This document shows, piece after piece, positions 33,647-46,695 of a DNA stretch of 64,000 nucleotides (position 1 is its first letter; each line of letters opens with the position of its first letter). The translations under genes were made by a program, and so were the position numbers. The stretch covers positions 341,699 to 405,698 of the forward strand of contig VXYL01000070.1 of NCBI GenBank assembly GCA_009846005.1, read 5' to 3'. Origin of the DNA: Gammaproteobacteria bacterium (GTDB lineage: Bacteria > Pseudomonadota > Gammaproteobacteria > Pseudomonadales > Azotimanducaceae). The notes under the pieces are model-generated. The model saw only the letters and a list, made by a program, of their open reading frames with translations, did no database searches and was not told the origin of the DNA.

Positions 33647-34729
33647 TCAGCCTATCGCGCACTTGAGTTGATCGACAAAGACCCTAGTGTCGGCGAAATA
33701 GCTCGGGTAGGCGTCGCGCAAGGTGTCGATCGACGCGACACGGACGAGCACGGTGTCGGCGCCGGGAAAGTGCTCGATTGCCGCTTCCACCTCCTCGAAG
33801 GCGAGTATGGCCTCCTCGCGCTCGTGCTCGGCGTATTCGTTCCAGCGTACGCGGGCAACGTCGTCCGGCATCGAATCGACGATGATGTGGAAATACTCCG
33901 CCTGGCCGTTTCGAACGTGCCCCTCTAGTACCCGCAGCGTCTCGCGATACCTCTCAAGCCTCGCCACCGCATCCAAGCGATGTGCGACCTTCGACAGTTC
34001 CTCGCGTAGCGCTTGTCGCGTCTTCGGTGTTTCCGGTACCAGCGGGCGGCCTTCGGCGAAGGCCATCTCGGAACCCATGAGGGCGAACAGGCGCAACCAT
34101 CGCTCGTCACCCACACTCGACTTAAGGGCCTGGCCGGAGAACGTACCAACCGTCTCGACGGCAGTCGCCCAGACGTGCTGCAACCGGGAGCGAAGCTGGA
34201 TTTCGATCCGCATTCCCTCGTAGACCGCTTGTTCTTCGCCTTGCGGTCGAAACCGGCTTACCAAGTGGACTCCGCGGTAGCCGCTGGCTCTCGGTTCGGC
34301 AATGTAGTCGTCGGAGTGGATCACCGCGTGCGGCGACGGCTTTCTGCCGTAGCGGCCCGTGATGCTTAGGACATCCGCGACCGACGGCAGGACGACTCGA
34401 CATCCGCCGACGTCCTGCATTCTCCCGAGCCGCATGCTGCGGAACCGGCCAAGCTTGGCCTCGATGGAAGACAGGCGTTTCAGACGCGCGGCGACGATTG
34501 CGTCTTCGCCAAATTCCGCGACCCTCCGCTGCAGTTCCATGCGAATGCAGTCGAGAGGCAAACTGTGTGCGGCTCGCCAATTGTTGACGATCGAGCGCGC
34601 GTTACGCAGGTCATCCAGCGAACTCGACGGTGCAATCAGCGCGTCGCCCGCTGCGTTTACCTGCGTGCGGGAATAGAGCGGTTGGGGAGACGACGCCTCG
34701 GACGTTGCTTCAATGGGTCTCTCTGACAT
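33647..34729 (-). CDS. RelA/SpoT nucleotidyltransferase-domain protein
   Basis: A 360-residue protein with a RelA/SpoT synthetase domain at about residues 40-190 and a helical C-terminal region. Visible motifs: QDVGGCRVV (Asp106, magnesium), YIAEPRASGYRGVHLV (142-157) and IEIQLRSRLQHVWA (Glu176). There is no HD hydrolase and no TGS or ACT domain, so it is not a housekeeping RelA or SpoT. Such proteins either make (p)ppGpp or, in the toxSAS group, modify the 3' end of tRNA or make other alarmones. A small overlapping gene and ggt follow. Substrate and role are open; the catalytic residues look intact. Confidence 0.88.
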   Translation of the reverse strand: MSERPIEATSEASSPQPLYSRTQVNAAGDALIAPSSSLDDLRNARSIVNNWRAAHSLPLDCIRMELQRRVAEFGEDAIVAARLKRLSSIEAKLGRFRSMRLGRMQDVGGCRVVLPSVADVLSITGRYGRKPSPHAVIHSDDYIAEPRASGYRGVHLVSRFRPQGEEQAVYEGMRIEIQLRSRLQHVWATAVETVGTFSGQALKSSVGDERWLRLFALMGSEMAFAEGRPLVPETPKTRQALREELSKVAHRLDAVARLERYRETLRVLEGHVRNGQAEYFHIIVDSMPDDVARVRWNEYAEHEREEAILAFEEVEAAIEHFPGADTVLVRVASIDTLRDAYPSYFADTRVFVDQLKCAIG

Positions 34730-34864
34730 GGTGCCGGGGGCTCGGCAGTCCTCGACCTTGAAATCGGGAGTATCGCATGTTGAAGGGTTTGGCTCCCTCC
34801 TCGTGGTCGTCCCTCCTAGTTATGGTCGACACGCCTCGACGCCTTGGCGTAGACTCCAAATCGT

Positions 34865-36911
<2,047 letters not shown>

Positions 36912-36932
36912 GGTTGGTAAGGATTTACTGAC

Positions 36933-37961
36933 ATGGACATCGCCATTGTCGGCGCCGGCCTGATGGGTCGGCTGCTTGGCTGGCGTCTGACCGAAGCGGG
37001 TCACCACGTGACGCTTTTCGAGCAGAGCGAGCCGGGCGAGCCCGGGAGTGCCGCCCATGTCGCCGCCGCGATGCTCGCGCCGATGAGCGAACTGCCCGAC
37101 AGCGATCGCGCGGTCTTCGATATGGGCATGGCGAGCCTCAAGGTCTGGCCGGAATGGCTCGCCGCACTCGACGTACGCCATGGTTTCGACGGCGCCATCG
37201 CCGTGGCACACCGTACCGACCACGCCCTTCTCGAGACCTTCGAACGTGTCCTGCGCGCCCGTAGCGACGAACCGCCCAAGCGGCTCGACCGCGCCGGTTT
37301 GAGCGATCTCGAGCCTGGCCTGGCACCCGCGTTCAGTCGCGGCCTGTTGCTGCCCCGCGAAGGTTGGATCGACAACCGCGCCCTGCTGAGTGCACTGGAG
37401 GATCGGTGCGGCGAGATCCGCTACGCCCAGTGCGTCGACCTGGACGGCGATCCCCTCTGGAGCCGACGCCGGACGAGCTTCGACGCCTGCGTCGACTGTC
37501 GCGGCGCCGACGGCGACGAACCGGGTCTGCGCGGCGTACGGGGCGAGGCTGTTCGACTGCACGCACCTGAAGTCACGCTGCGGCGACCCATCCGGCTGAT
37601 GCACCCCCGCTACCAGTTGTACATTGCGCCTCGTGGCGGCCATGAGTACGTGGTGGGGGCGACCCAGATCGAGAGCGATAGCCGCACCGGCGTCTCCGTG
37701 CGTAGCGCGCTTGAACTGCTGTCCGCCGCCTTCAGCCTCCACACCGGCTTCGCGGAGGCCGAAATCCTCGCCCTCGACGTGGGATTGCGCGCCGCCTTCG
37801 ACGACAACGTGCCGCGGGTGTACTGGCGCGATGGCGTCCTTCGCGTCAACGGGCTCTACCGACACGGATTCCTCGCCGCCCCCGCCGTGGTCGCACAAGC
37901 GGTTCAGGCCATCGAACACCCGGAGTTGACCGGATGCACATCTCAGTCAATGGCCAGCTGA
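36933..37961 (+). CDS. thiO: Glycine oxidase ThiO
   Basis: FAD enzyme that makes dehydroglycine for the thiazole ring of thiamine. The 342 residues start with the dinucleotide-binding IVGAGLMGRLLGWRL, followed by the DAO-type fold with HVAAAMLAPMSE, RGLLLPREGWIDN, YIAPRGGHEYVVGAT and NGLYRHGFLAAP at the C-terminal FAD site. Its position in the thi operon before thiS and thiG supports ThiO over a related amino-acid oxidase. It ends 28 bases inside thiS. Confidence 0.92.
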   Translation: MDIAIVGAGLMGRLLGWRLTEAGHHVTLFEQSEPGEPGSAAHVAAAMLAPMSELPDSDRAVFDMGMASLKVWPEWLAALDVRHGFDGAIAVAHRTDHALLETFERVLRARSDEPPKRLDRAGLSDLEPGLAPAFSRGLLLPREGWIDNRALLSALEDRCGEIRYAQCVDLDGDPLWSRRRTSFDACVDCRGADGDEPGLRGVRGEAVRLHAPEVTLRRPIRLMHPRYQLYIAPRGGHEYVVGATQIESDSRTGVSVRSALELLSAAFSLHTGFAEAEILALDVGLRAAFDDNVPRVYWRDGVLRVNGLYRHGFLAAPAVVAQAVQAIEHPELTGCTSQSMAS

Positions 37962-38146
37962 CCGAGCTTAACGGCTCTGCCAAGAAAACGCCGCGGCTCG
38001 ACCGGGTGCTCGTCGATCTCGGCTACCGGGACCGCAAGGTCGCCGTGGCGGTCAACGAGACGTTTGTGCCGCGCGCCGCGTGGGCGGACCGGCTCATCGA
38101 ATCCGGCGACCGCTTGGACGTCGTGGCACCCATCCAGGGAGGCTGA
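37934..38146 (+). CDS. thiS: Sulfur carrier protein ThiS
   Basis: Ubiquitin-like carrier of 70 residues whose C-terminal thiocarboxylate gives sulfur to the thiazole ring. It ends in the required diglycine (VVAPIQGG) and has the beta-grasp pattern [23 protein letters not shown]. It overlaps the end of thiO by 28 bases and is followed two bases later by thiG. The adenylating enzyme ThiF is not in view. Confidence 0.95.
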   Translation: MHISVNGQLTELNGSAKKTPRLDRVLVDLGYRDRKVAVAVNETFVPRAAWADRLIESGDRLDVVAPIQGG

Positions 38147-38148
38147 GG

Positions 38149-38946
38149 GTGTCCCCGGATTCCTGGACCGTCTACGGCGAGGCACTGGGTAGCCGGCTGT
38201 TCCTTGGCACGGCGCGGTACCCGTCGCCAAAGGTCATGGCCGATGCCGTGGAAGCAAGCGGTGCCGAAGTGCTCACCGTCGGGATGCGTCGCCAAGCACC
38301 GAGCGAGGTCGGTGGTGGATCCTTCTGGGAACGCATAGCCGGACTTGGACGCAGGATCCTTCCCAACACCGCCGGCTGCCACACGGCGACCGAAGCGGTC
38401 ACGCTTGCGGAAATGGCCCGGGAGATCTTCGGCACCGACTGGATCAAGCTCGAGGTCACCGGCGACGACTACAACCTGCAGCCCGATCCCTACGGGTTGA
38501 TCGACGCCACCGCGCAGCTCGTCGAACGCGGTTTCAAGGTCTTCCCGTACAGCACGGACGATCTCGTCGTCTGCACACGTCTGCGCGACCTCGGCTGCGA
38601 AGTCGTCATGCCCTGGGGATCCCCCATCGGCACCGGCAAGGGGTTGCTCAATCCCTATGCGCTCGAGACCCTTCGCGCCCGTCTGCCGGACGTCTCGCTA
38701 GTCGTGGACGCCGGCATCGGGCTGCCGTCCCACGCCGCCCGGGCAATGGAACTCGGTTTCGACGGCGTGCTGTTGAATACGGCGGTGGCCCGCGCCGACG
38801 ACCCCGTGGAAATGGCCAGCGCCTTCGCACACGCCGTGCAAGCCGGTCGCATCGCCTATCGAGCCGGCGCCATGGCCGAGTCGGAGACAGCCGAACCTTC
38901 GACGCCGGTGGTCGGAACCCCGTTCTGGCATGATCGCCGCGCCTGA
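38149..38946 (+). CDS. thiG: Thiazole synthase
   Basis: Builds the thiazole phosphate from ThiS thiocarboxylate, dehydroglycine and deoxyxylulose phosphate. The 265 residues show FLGTARYPS near 22, the Schiff-base lysine in [10 protein letters not shown] near 100, [17 protein letters not shown] near 150 and [12 protein letters not shown] near 185. The start is GTG at 38149 with GGGAGG about six bases upstream, following thiS directly; the frame is open further upstream within thiS. All active-site regions are present. Confidence 0.95.
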   Translation: MSPDSWTVYGEALGSRLFLGTARYPSPKVMADAVEASGAEVLTVGMRRQAPSEVGGGSFWERIAGLGRRILPNTAGCHTATEAVTLAEMAREIFGTDWIKLEVTGDDYNLQPDPYGLIDATAQLVERGFKVFPYSTDDLVVCTRLRDLGCEVVMPWGSPIGTGKGLLNPYALETLRARLPDVSLVVDAGIGLPSHAARAMELGFDGVLLNTAVARADDPVEMASAFAHAVQAGRIAYRAGAMAESETAEPSTPVVGTPFWHDRRA

Positions 38947-38951
38947 TTCGA

Positions 38952-40424
38952 ATGTCCGAAACTGCGTGGACCATCGCGGGATCCGATAGCGGTGGCGGCG
39001 CCGGCGTCCAGGCGGACCTTCTCACTTTCCACGACTTCGGCCTGCATGGGGCGAGCGTCGTAACCTGCGTCACAGCCCAGAACACGACCGCGCTCACCGA
39101 CAACCACGTCATTCCCGCCGCAACTGTCAGAGCACAGCTTGAAGCGCTGTGGGACGATCTCGCGCCGGCGGCGATCAAAATCGGTGCCTTGGGCAGTCCC
39201 GACAACGCGAGCGCCGTCCTAGAGTTCCTCAGTGCCTTGCCAAACGACGGTCGACCGTTCGTGGTATGGGACCCCGTGCGCTATGCCTCGGTTGGCGGCG
39301 CGCTTGGAGTACTGTCTGACGATACTATCGATGCGTTCCTACGGCACGTCGACGTGGTTACACCCAACGCGGAGGAACTCGCCGACACCTGGAACATCGA
39401 TCCGCACAGCCCGGCGCAGGCGGCTAGATTGCTGAGGAACCGGGGTGCCGAACGGGTCTACCTGACCGGTGGCCATGGAAACACGCCCGGTGTTGACCAT
39501 TGGGAGTCTGCCGAATGCAGTTTCGCCATCCGGGGGGACGCCCTGCCAGGTCGCGGTGCCCACGGCGGCGGGTGCAGCCTGTCCAGCGCGCTGGCAGCGG
39601 CCACGGTGCGCGAAGACGAGGAATCGGCCCCCGTGCTTGCGCACATGTACGTTCACCAGGGACTGCGCGCCATCGCCAGTCGCGTCGGCAATCCCGGCGC
39701 GGGACGACCGCCCCTGCCGCACCTCGGCTGGCCGGGCGACGCCGAAGACTTGCCGAGGGTCGTGGACGCCGGTCGCGACATTGGTGCCACCTTTCCCCCG
39801 TTGTCACATCCCATCGGTCTATACGCCGTGGTCGGCAGCGTCGATTGGGTACGACGTTGCGTCGAGCTGCGCGTCGACACCGTGCAGCTGCGGGTCAAGG
39901 ATTTGCCGGCACCCGCGCTTCGGCACGCCGTCGCGGAAAGTGTTGCTGCCACCGGAGGGTCGAGCACCCGCCTCTTCGTCAACGACTTCTGGCGCGAGGC
40001 GATCGACGCCGGCGCCTACGGCGTGCATCTTGGACAGGAGGATCTAACCGATGCCGACCTTCCTGCAATCGCCGCGGCCGGCCTCCGATTGGGTGTAAGC
40101 ACGCACAGCTACTACGAGATCGCGCGCGCCCATGCAATTGCGCCGAGCTATGTCGCGATCGGCCCGATCTTCGCCACGACGACCAAGCCGATGAAGTTCG
40201 CACCGCAAGGCATCGCACGGCTTAGGCGTTGGGTGAACCTCCTCAAGCCACGCTATCCGCTCACTGCCATCGGCGGTATCGACGTCGAACGGGTATCCGG
40301 TGTTATGGCCTCGGGAGTCGGCAGCATCGCCGTGGTGCGCGCCATCACCGAAGCCGCTGACCCGGCCGTAGCGGTCGCCGACCTCCGCGCCGCAATGCAC
40401 AGTGATCACGCCGACGTGCGCTAG
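38952..40424 (+). CDS. thiDE: Fused HMP/HMP-phosphate kinase and thiamine phosphate synthase
   Basis: A 490-residue fusion. Residues about 1-255 are ThiD (AGSDSGGGAGVQADL, KIGALG, WDPVRYASVG, and the catalytic AHGGGCSLSSA near 208, where most ThiD proteins have HGTGC). Residues about 285-490 are ThiE (LYAVVGS, TVQLRVKD, LFVNDFW, GAYGVHLGQED, GVSTHSYYE, GPIFATTTK). One protein thus phosphorylates the pyrimidine twice and couples it to the thiazole. It is the last gene of the operon. The threonine-to-glycine change in the ThiD oxyanion loop is unusual, but the cysteine is kept. Confidence 0.93.
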   Translation: MSETAWTIAGSDSGGGAGVQADLLTFHDFGLHGASVVTCVTAQNTTALTDNHVIPAATVRAQLEALWDDLAPAAIKIGALGSPDNASAVLEFLSALPNDGRPFVVWDPVRYASVGGALGVLSDDTIDAFLRHVDVVTPNAEELADTWNIDPHSPAQAARLLRNRGAERVYLTGGHGNTPGVDHWESAECSFAIRGDALPGRGAHGGGCSLSSALAAATVREDEESAPVLAHMYVHQGLRAIASRVGNPGAGRPPLPHLGWPGDAEDLPRVVDAGRDIGATFPPLSHPIGLYAVVGSVDWVRRCVELRVDTVQLRVKDLPAPALRHAVAESVAATGGSSTRLFVNDFWREAIDAGAYGVHLGQEDLTDADLPAIAAAGLRLGVSTHSYYEIARAHAIAPSYVAIGPIFATTTKPMKFAPQGIARLRRWVNLLKPRYPLTAIGGIDVERVSGVMASGVGSIAVVRAITEAADPAVAVADLRAAMHSDHADVR

Positions 40425-40484
40425 GGACTGTGGCGATCCGCCGCGCCGAGAGTTAATCTGCGCGCGGCCTAGACGGATCGAGTC

Positions 40485-41879
40485 ATGAAGATCCTCATCC
40501 TCGGTGCCGGTCAGACTGGCGGCACACTCGCCGAACACCTCGCCAACGAGGCCTTCGACATCACGCTCGTGGATCTGGACGGGGCGCGCCTCAAGGACCT
40601 GAAGGACCGCCTGGATATCCAGACGATCCACGGCCACGCCTCGCGTCCCGATACCTTGCGGGCCGCCGGCGCCGACGACGCCGACCTGTTGATCGCGGTG
40701 ACCAACAGCGACGAGGTGAACATGGTCGCCTGCCAAGTGTGCTATTCCCTGTTCCAGACGCCTACCAAGATCGCCCGCATCCGATCCAACGAATACATCA
40801 CCGGTTCCAACGGCGACGACGCGGACATTCGCTTCTTCAGCCGCGATCACATGCCGATCGATGTCCTGATCAATCCCGAGCGCGTCGTCATGGAGCAGAT
40901 CAAGGAGCTGCTCGAGCATCCCGGGGCGCTCCAGGTGGTCGACTTCGCCGAGCGCCGTGTACAACTGGTTGCCATGCGGGCCTATCACGGCGGTCCGCTG
41001 GTACGCCAGCAACTGCGCTCGCTCCGGGAACACATCCCGAAGGTCGACACCAAGGTCGTGGCGATCTTCCGCGACGGTCGGCCCATCAACCCAACCGCGA
41101 AGACCGTCATCGAGGTGGACGACGAAGTGTTCTTCATCGCGCCGGCGAAGGACATAAACGCCGTGATGTCGGAATTCAAGCACGAAGAACGACCGAACAA
41201 GCGGGTCATCATCGCCGGCGGCGGCAATATTGGCCTGCAGCTGGCCCGGGCCATCCAGGACGACTTCAGCGTCAAGGTCGTCGAGTTCAGCGAGGCGCGG
41301 GCCGAACTGGTTGCCGAGCGGGTGACCAGCGGCGTGGTGATCCACGGCAACGCCACCGACCGCGACCTCCTAATCCAGGAGAACGTCCGCGATACCGATG
41401 CGTTCTGCGCCGTGACCAACGACGACGAAGTGAACGTGATGTCGTCCCTCCTCGCCAAGCGCCTGGGCGCACGACGGGTGATCTGCCTGATCGCGAAACC
41501 CGCCTATGTCGACCTGATGCAGGAGACCGAGATCGACATCGCCCTGTCACCCCAGTTGACGACGATCAGCTCGATCCTATCCCACGTCCGGCGCGGCGAC
41601 GTGGCCCGCGTCCACAGCCTGCGCCGCGGCGCCGTCGAGGCGATGGAAGCGGTCGTTCATGGCGATGCGCGGCACAGCCGGGTCGTGGACCGCCGCATCG
41701 ATCAGATCACGTTCCCCACCGGGGTAACCGTCGGTGCCATCCTGCGCGACGACGAGGTCATCGTGGCCAGCGACGACGCCGTCATTCGCAGCGAAGACCA
41801 CGTCATCCTGTTCCTGGCCGACAAGACCCGGATCCGCGCCGTCGAGCGACTGTTCCAAGTGGGCTTGAGCTTCTTCTAG
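40485..41879 (+). CDS. trkA: Trk potassium uptake regulatory subunit TrkA
   Basis: Cytoplasmic NAD(H)-binding regulator of the TrkH potassium channel. The 464 residues contain two copies of the RCK unit: KILILGAGQTGGTLAEHL at the N-terminus and RVIIAGGGNIGLQLARAI near 233, each followed by a TrkA-C domain. This doubled form is the gammaproteobacterial TrkA. It is followed by trkH after 17 bases. In Pseudomonas trkA lies beside rsmB and fmt; here fmt is about 18 kb away. Confidence 0.96.
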   Translation: MKILILGAGQTGGTLAEHLANEAFDITLVDLDGARLKDLKDRLDIQTIHGHASRPDTLRAAGADDADLLIAVTNSDEVNMVACQVCYSLFQTPTKIARIRSNEYITGSNGDDADIRFFSRDHMPIDVLINPERVVMEQIKELLEHPGALQVVDFAERRVQLVAMRAYHGGPLVRQQLRSLREHIPKVDTKVVAIFRDGRPINPTAKTVIEVDDEVFFIAPAKDINAVMSEFKHEERPNKRVIIAGGGNIGLQLARAIQDDFSVKVVEFSEARAELVAERVTSGVVIHGNATDRDLLIQENVRDTDAFCAVTNDDEVNVMSSLLAKRLGARRVICLIAKPAYVDLMQETEIDIALSPQLTTISSILSHVRRGDVARVHSLRRGAVEAMEAVVHGDARHSRVVDRRIDQITFPTGVTVGAILRDDEVIVASDDAVIRSEDHVILFLADKTRIRAVERLFQVGLSFF

Positions 41880-41896
41880 GACGCGCAAGCCGCACC

Positions 41897-43342
41897 ATGC
41901 GCATCACCCCCATCCTGCGTGTCACCGGCGGTCTGCTGATGCTGTTCAGCGTGGCCCAACTCGTGCCCGTGGGGGTCGCGCTGATCTACAACGAGTCCAC
42001 AATCACGCCGTTCCTCGCCGCGTTCGCCATCAGCTTTCTAGTCGGCGGCTTGCTGTGGGTTGCCGGCCGGGGCGAGATCGAGCTGCGCAGTCGCGACGGA
42101 TTCCTGATCACCGTGCTGTTCTATCTCGGATTGGGTTTCACGGGCGCGGTCCCGTTCCTTCTCGCGCCGTCGGTCGGCGTAGCGTTCACCGACGGCGTCT
42201 TCGAGTCACTGTCGGGTCTGACCACCACCGGTGCCACGGTGCTTGCAGGGCTCGACGATCTGCCGCGGTCGGTGCTGCTATATCGTCAACTGCTGCAGTG
42301 GCTCGGGGGCATGGGCATCATCGTGCTGGCCGTAGCGGTCCTGCCGATGCTTGGCGTCGGCGGCATGCAGCTCTATCGCGCCGAGTCGCCGGGACCGGTC
42401 AAGGACACCAAGCTCACGCCGCGCATCGCACAAACGGCTAAGGCGCTCTGGTACCTGTACCTCGGGTTCACGGTGGCATGTGCGCTCGCGTACTACCTGG
42501 GCGGAATGAGCGTCTTCGATGCGATCTGCTACTCGTTCTCGACCGTCTCCATCGGCGGCTTCGCCCCCCACGATGCCAGCGTGGGGTATTTCGACAGCGT
42601 CGCCATCGAGTCCGTGGCGATCGTGTTCATGGTGCTCTCGGGAATGAGCTTCGCGCTCCACTTCACCGTGCTGGCCAAGCGCAGTTTCGCTCCCTATGCC
42701 CGGGACAACGAACTGCGTCTGTACATCTGTGCCCTCGGCACCGTCGCCGCAATCGTCATCGGCGTCCTGTTGCTTGATGGCATGGCCCCGTCCCAGTCCA
42801 TTCGCGAAGGCCTCTTCCAGGCCGTATCGATCGCCACCACCACCGGATTCACGACGACGGATCACAGCGCCTGGCCAATGCTCGCACCCGTGCTGATGAT
42901 CTTCGCCGCGTTCGCCGGCGGCTGCGCCGGTTCCACGGCTGGCGGGCTGAAGATGTACCGGGTGCTGCTGATCTACCGACAGGGCATACGGGAGATCCGG
43001 CGCCTGATTCACCCGAACGGCATCTTCCACATCAAACTCGGCGAGCAACTCGTACCCGACCGGGTCGTCGACGCCGTGTGGGGCTTCTTCGCCGTCTATC
43101 TGATCGTGTTCGTGACCATGGTCTGCATACTGCTCGGTGTATCGGACTTAGATTTCCTCACCGCATTCTCGGCGGTCGCGGCCAATCTCAACAATCTGGG
43201 GCCCGGGCTTGGCGACGCCGCCGCGAACTACCAAGCCCTCCCGCCGGCCACGAAGTGGGTCCTCATGCTCGCCATGGTTCTCGGCCGACTGGAGATATTC
43301 ACTTTGCTCGTGGTGCTGACACCCGAATACTGGCGAGGTTGA
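41897..43342 (+). CDS. trkH: Trk potassium uptake transmembrane subunit TrkH
   Basis: Potassium-translocating subunit of the Trk system in the inner membrane. The 481 residues have about ten hydrophobic spans arranged as four pore-like repeats; filter-type glycines are in SGLTTTGATVL near 105, FSTVSIGGFAPHD near 217, TTTGFTTTD near 313 and NLNNLGPGLG near 430. ATG 41897 starts the first membrane span. It follows trkA directly and most likely shares its transcript. Confidence 0.95.
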   Translation: MRITPILRVTGGLLMLFSVAQLVPVGVALIYNESTITPFLAAFAISFLVGGLLWVAGRGEIELRSRDGFLITVLFYLGLGFTGAVPFLLAPSVGVAFTDGVFESLSGLTTTGATVLAGLDDLPRSVLLYRQLLQWLGGMGIIVLAVAVLPMLGVGGMQLYRAESPGPVKDTKLTPRIAQTAKALWYLYLGFTVACALAYYLGGMSVFDAICYSFSTVSIGGFAPHDASVGYFDSVAIESVAIVFMVLSGMSFALHFTVLAKRSFAPYARDNELRLYICALGTVAAIVIGVLLLDGMAPSQSIREGLFQAVSIATTTGFTTTDHSAWPMLAPVLMIFAAFAGGCAGSTAGGLKMYRVLLIYRQGIREIRRLIHPNGIFHIKLGEQLVPDRVVDAVWGFFAVYLIVFVTMVCILLGVSDLDFLTAFSAVAANLNNLGPGLGDAAANYQALPPATKWVLMLAMVLGRLEIFTLLVVLTPEYWRG

Positions 43343-43358
43343 CCGAGCGCGGCGTTCG

Positions 43359-44075
43359 ATGTTGGCCCTGCGATCTTTCGTCTTCTACGTTGGCTACGTG
43401 GTCTGGTCGGCGACGTGGTCTTCCTTGTCGGTGCTCGTCGGCTGGACGCTGCCGCTGAAGCGCCGCTACGAGTTCGTCATCGGCGGATGGACACGGCCCG
43501 CCCTGCTCTGGCTTGCGGCGACCTGCGGGATTCGCTGGCGGGTGTCCGGACGGGAGCACATCCCATCCGGTCCATGCATCTTTCTCGTCAAGCACCAGAG
43601 CAATTGGGAGACGCTTTGGACACAGACCCTCGTCGCTCCGCAGACAACGCTGATCAAGCGCGAACTGCTACGGATACCCCTATGGGGCTGGGCGTTCGCC
43701 ATGGTGAAGCCCATCGCCATCGACCGTTCGAATCCGCGTACCGCCCTGCGCCAACTCATCGAGCAGGGTAAGGACCGACTTGCCCGCGGGATGTACGTAA
43801 CGCTGTTCCCGGAAGGAACCCGCCTGGCACCGGGCACGCCCAGCAAGTTCTATCGTGGTGGTGCGGCGCTCGCGGCAGCGACCGGCCTGCCCGTCGTGGT
43901 CATCGCGCACAACGCCGGCCATTTCTGGCCTGCGCGGCGATTCATCAAGTACCCCGGCACAATCCACGTAGAGATCTCCAAGCCGTTCCCCACCGACGGA
44001 AAAACATCCAAAGAAATCAATGCATTATGTGAAGATTGGATGAGCCGGACGATGGCTCGGCTGGAGTCAGTTTGA
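43359..44075 (+). CDS. 1-acyl-sn-glycerol-3-phosphate acyltransferase (PlsC family)
   Basis: Adds the second acyl chain to lysophosphatidic acid on the inner face of the membrane. The 238 residues have an N-terminal membrane segment, the acyltransferase motif I as HQSNWE near residue 74 (HX4E, where HX4D is usual), the FPEGTR motif near 145 and GLPVVVIAHNAG. It lies beside gyrB, where Pseudomonas also has an acyltransferase gene. It begins 16 bases after trkH. Substrate preference cannot be told from the sequence. Confidence 0.9.
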   Translation: MLALRSFVFYVGYVVWSATWSSLSVLVGWTLPLKRRYEFVIGGWTRPALLWLAATCGIRWRVSGREHIPSGPCIFLVKHQSNWETLWTQTLVAPQTTLIKRELLRIPLWGWAFAMVKPIAIDRSNPRTALRQLIEQGKDRLARGMYVTLFPEGTRLAPGTPSKFYRGGAALAAATGLPVVVIAHNAGHFWPARRFIKYPGTIHVEISKPFPTDGKTSKEINALCEDWMSRTMARLESV

Positions 44076-44154
44076 ACCTCAGAGAGAGCGACGGTATTGC
44101 GCCCGTCCTCCGGCCGCGCCTTGGGCCCACCAAGAAGTGGCGACCATGTCCAAC

Positions 44155-46651
<2,497 letters not shown>

Positions 46652-46695
46652 CTACTGACCCGCCTCGGTTCGTTCGATACCGGCGTATGTCATGC

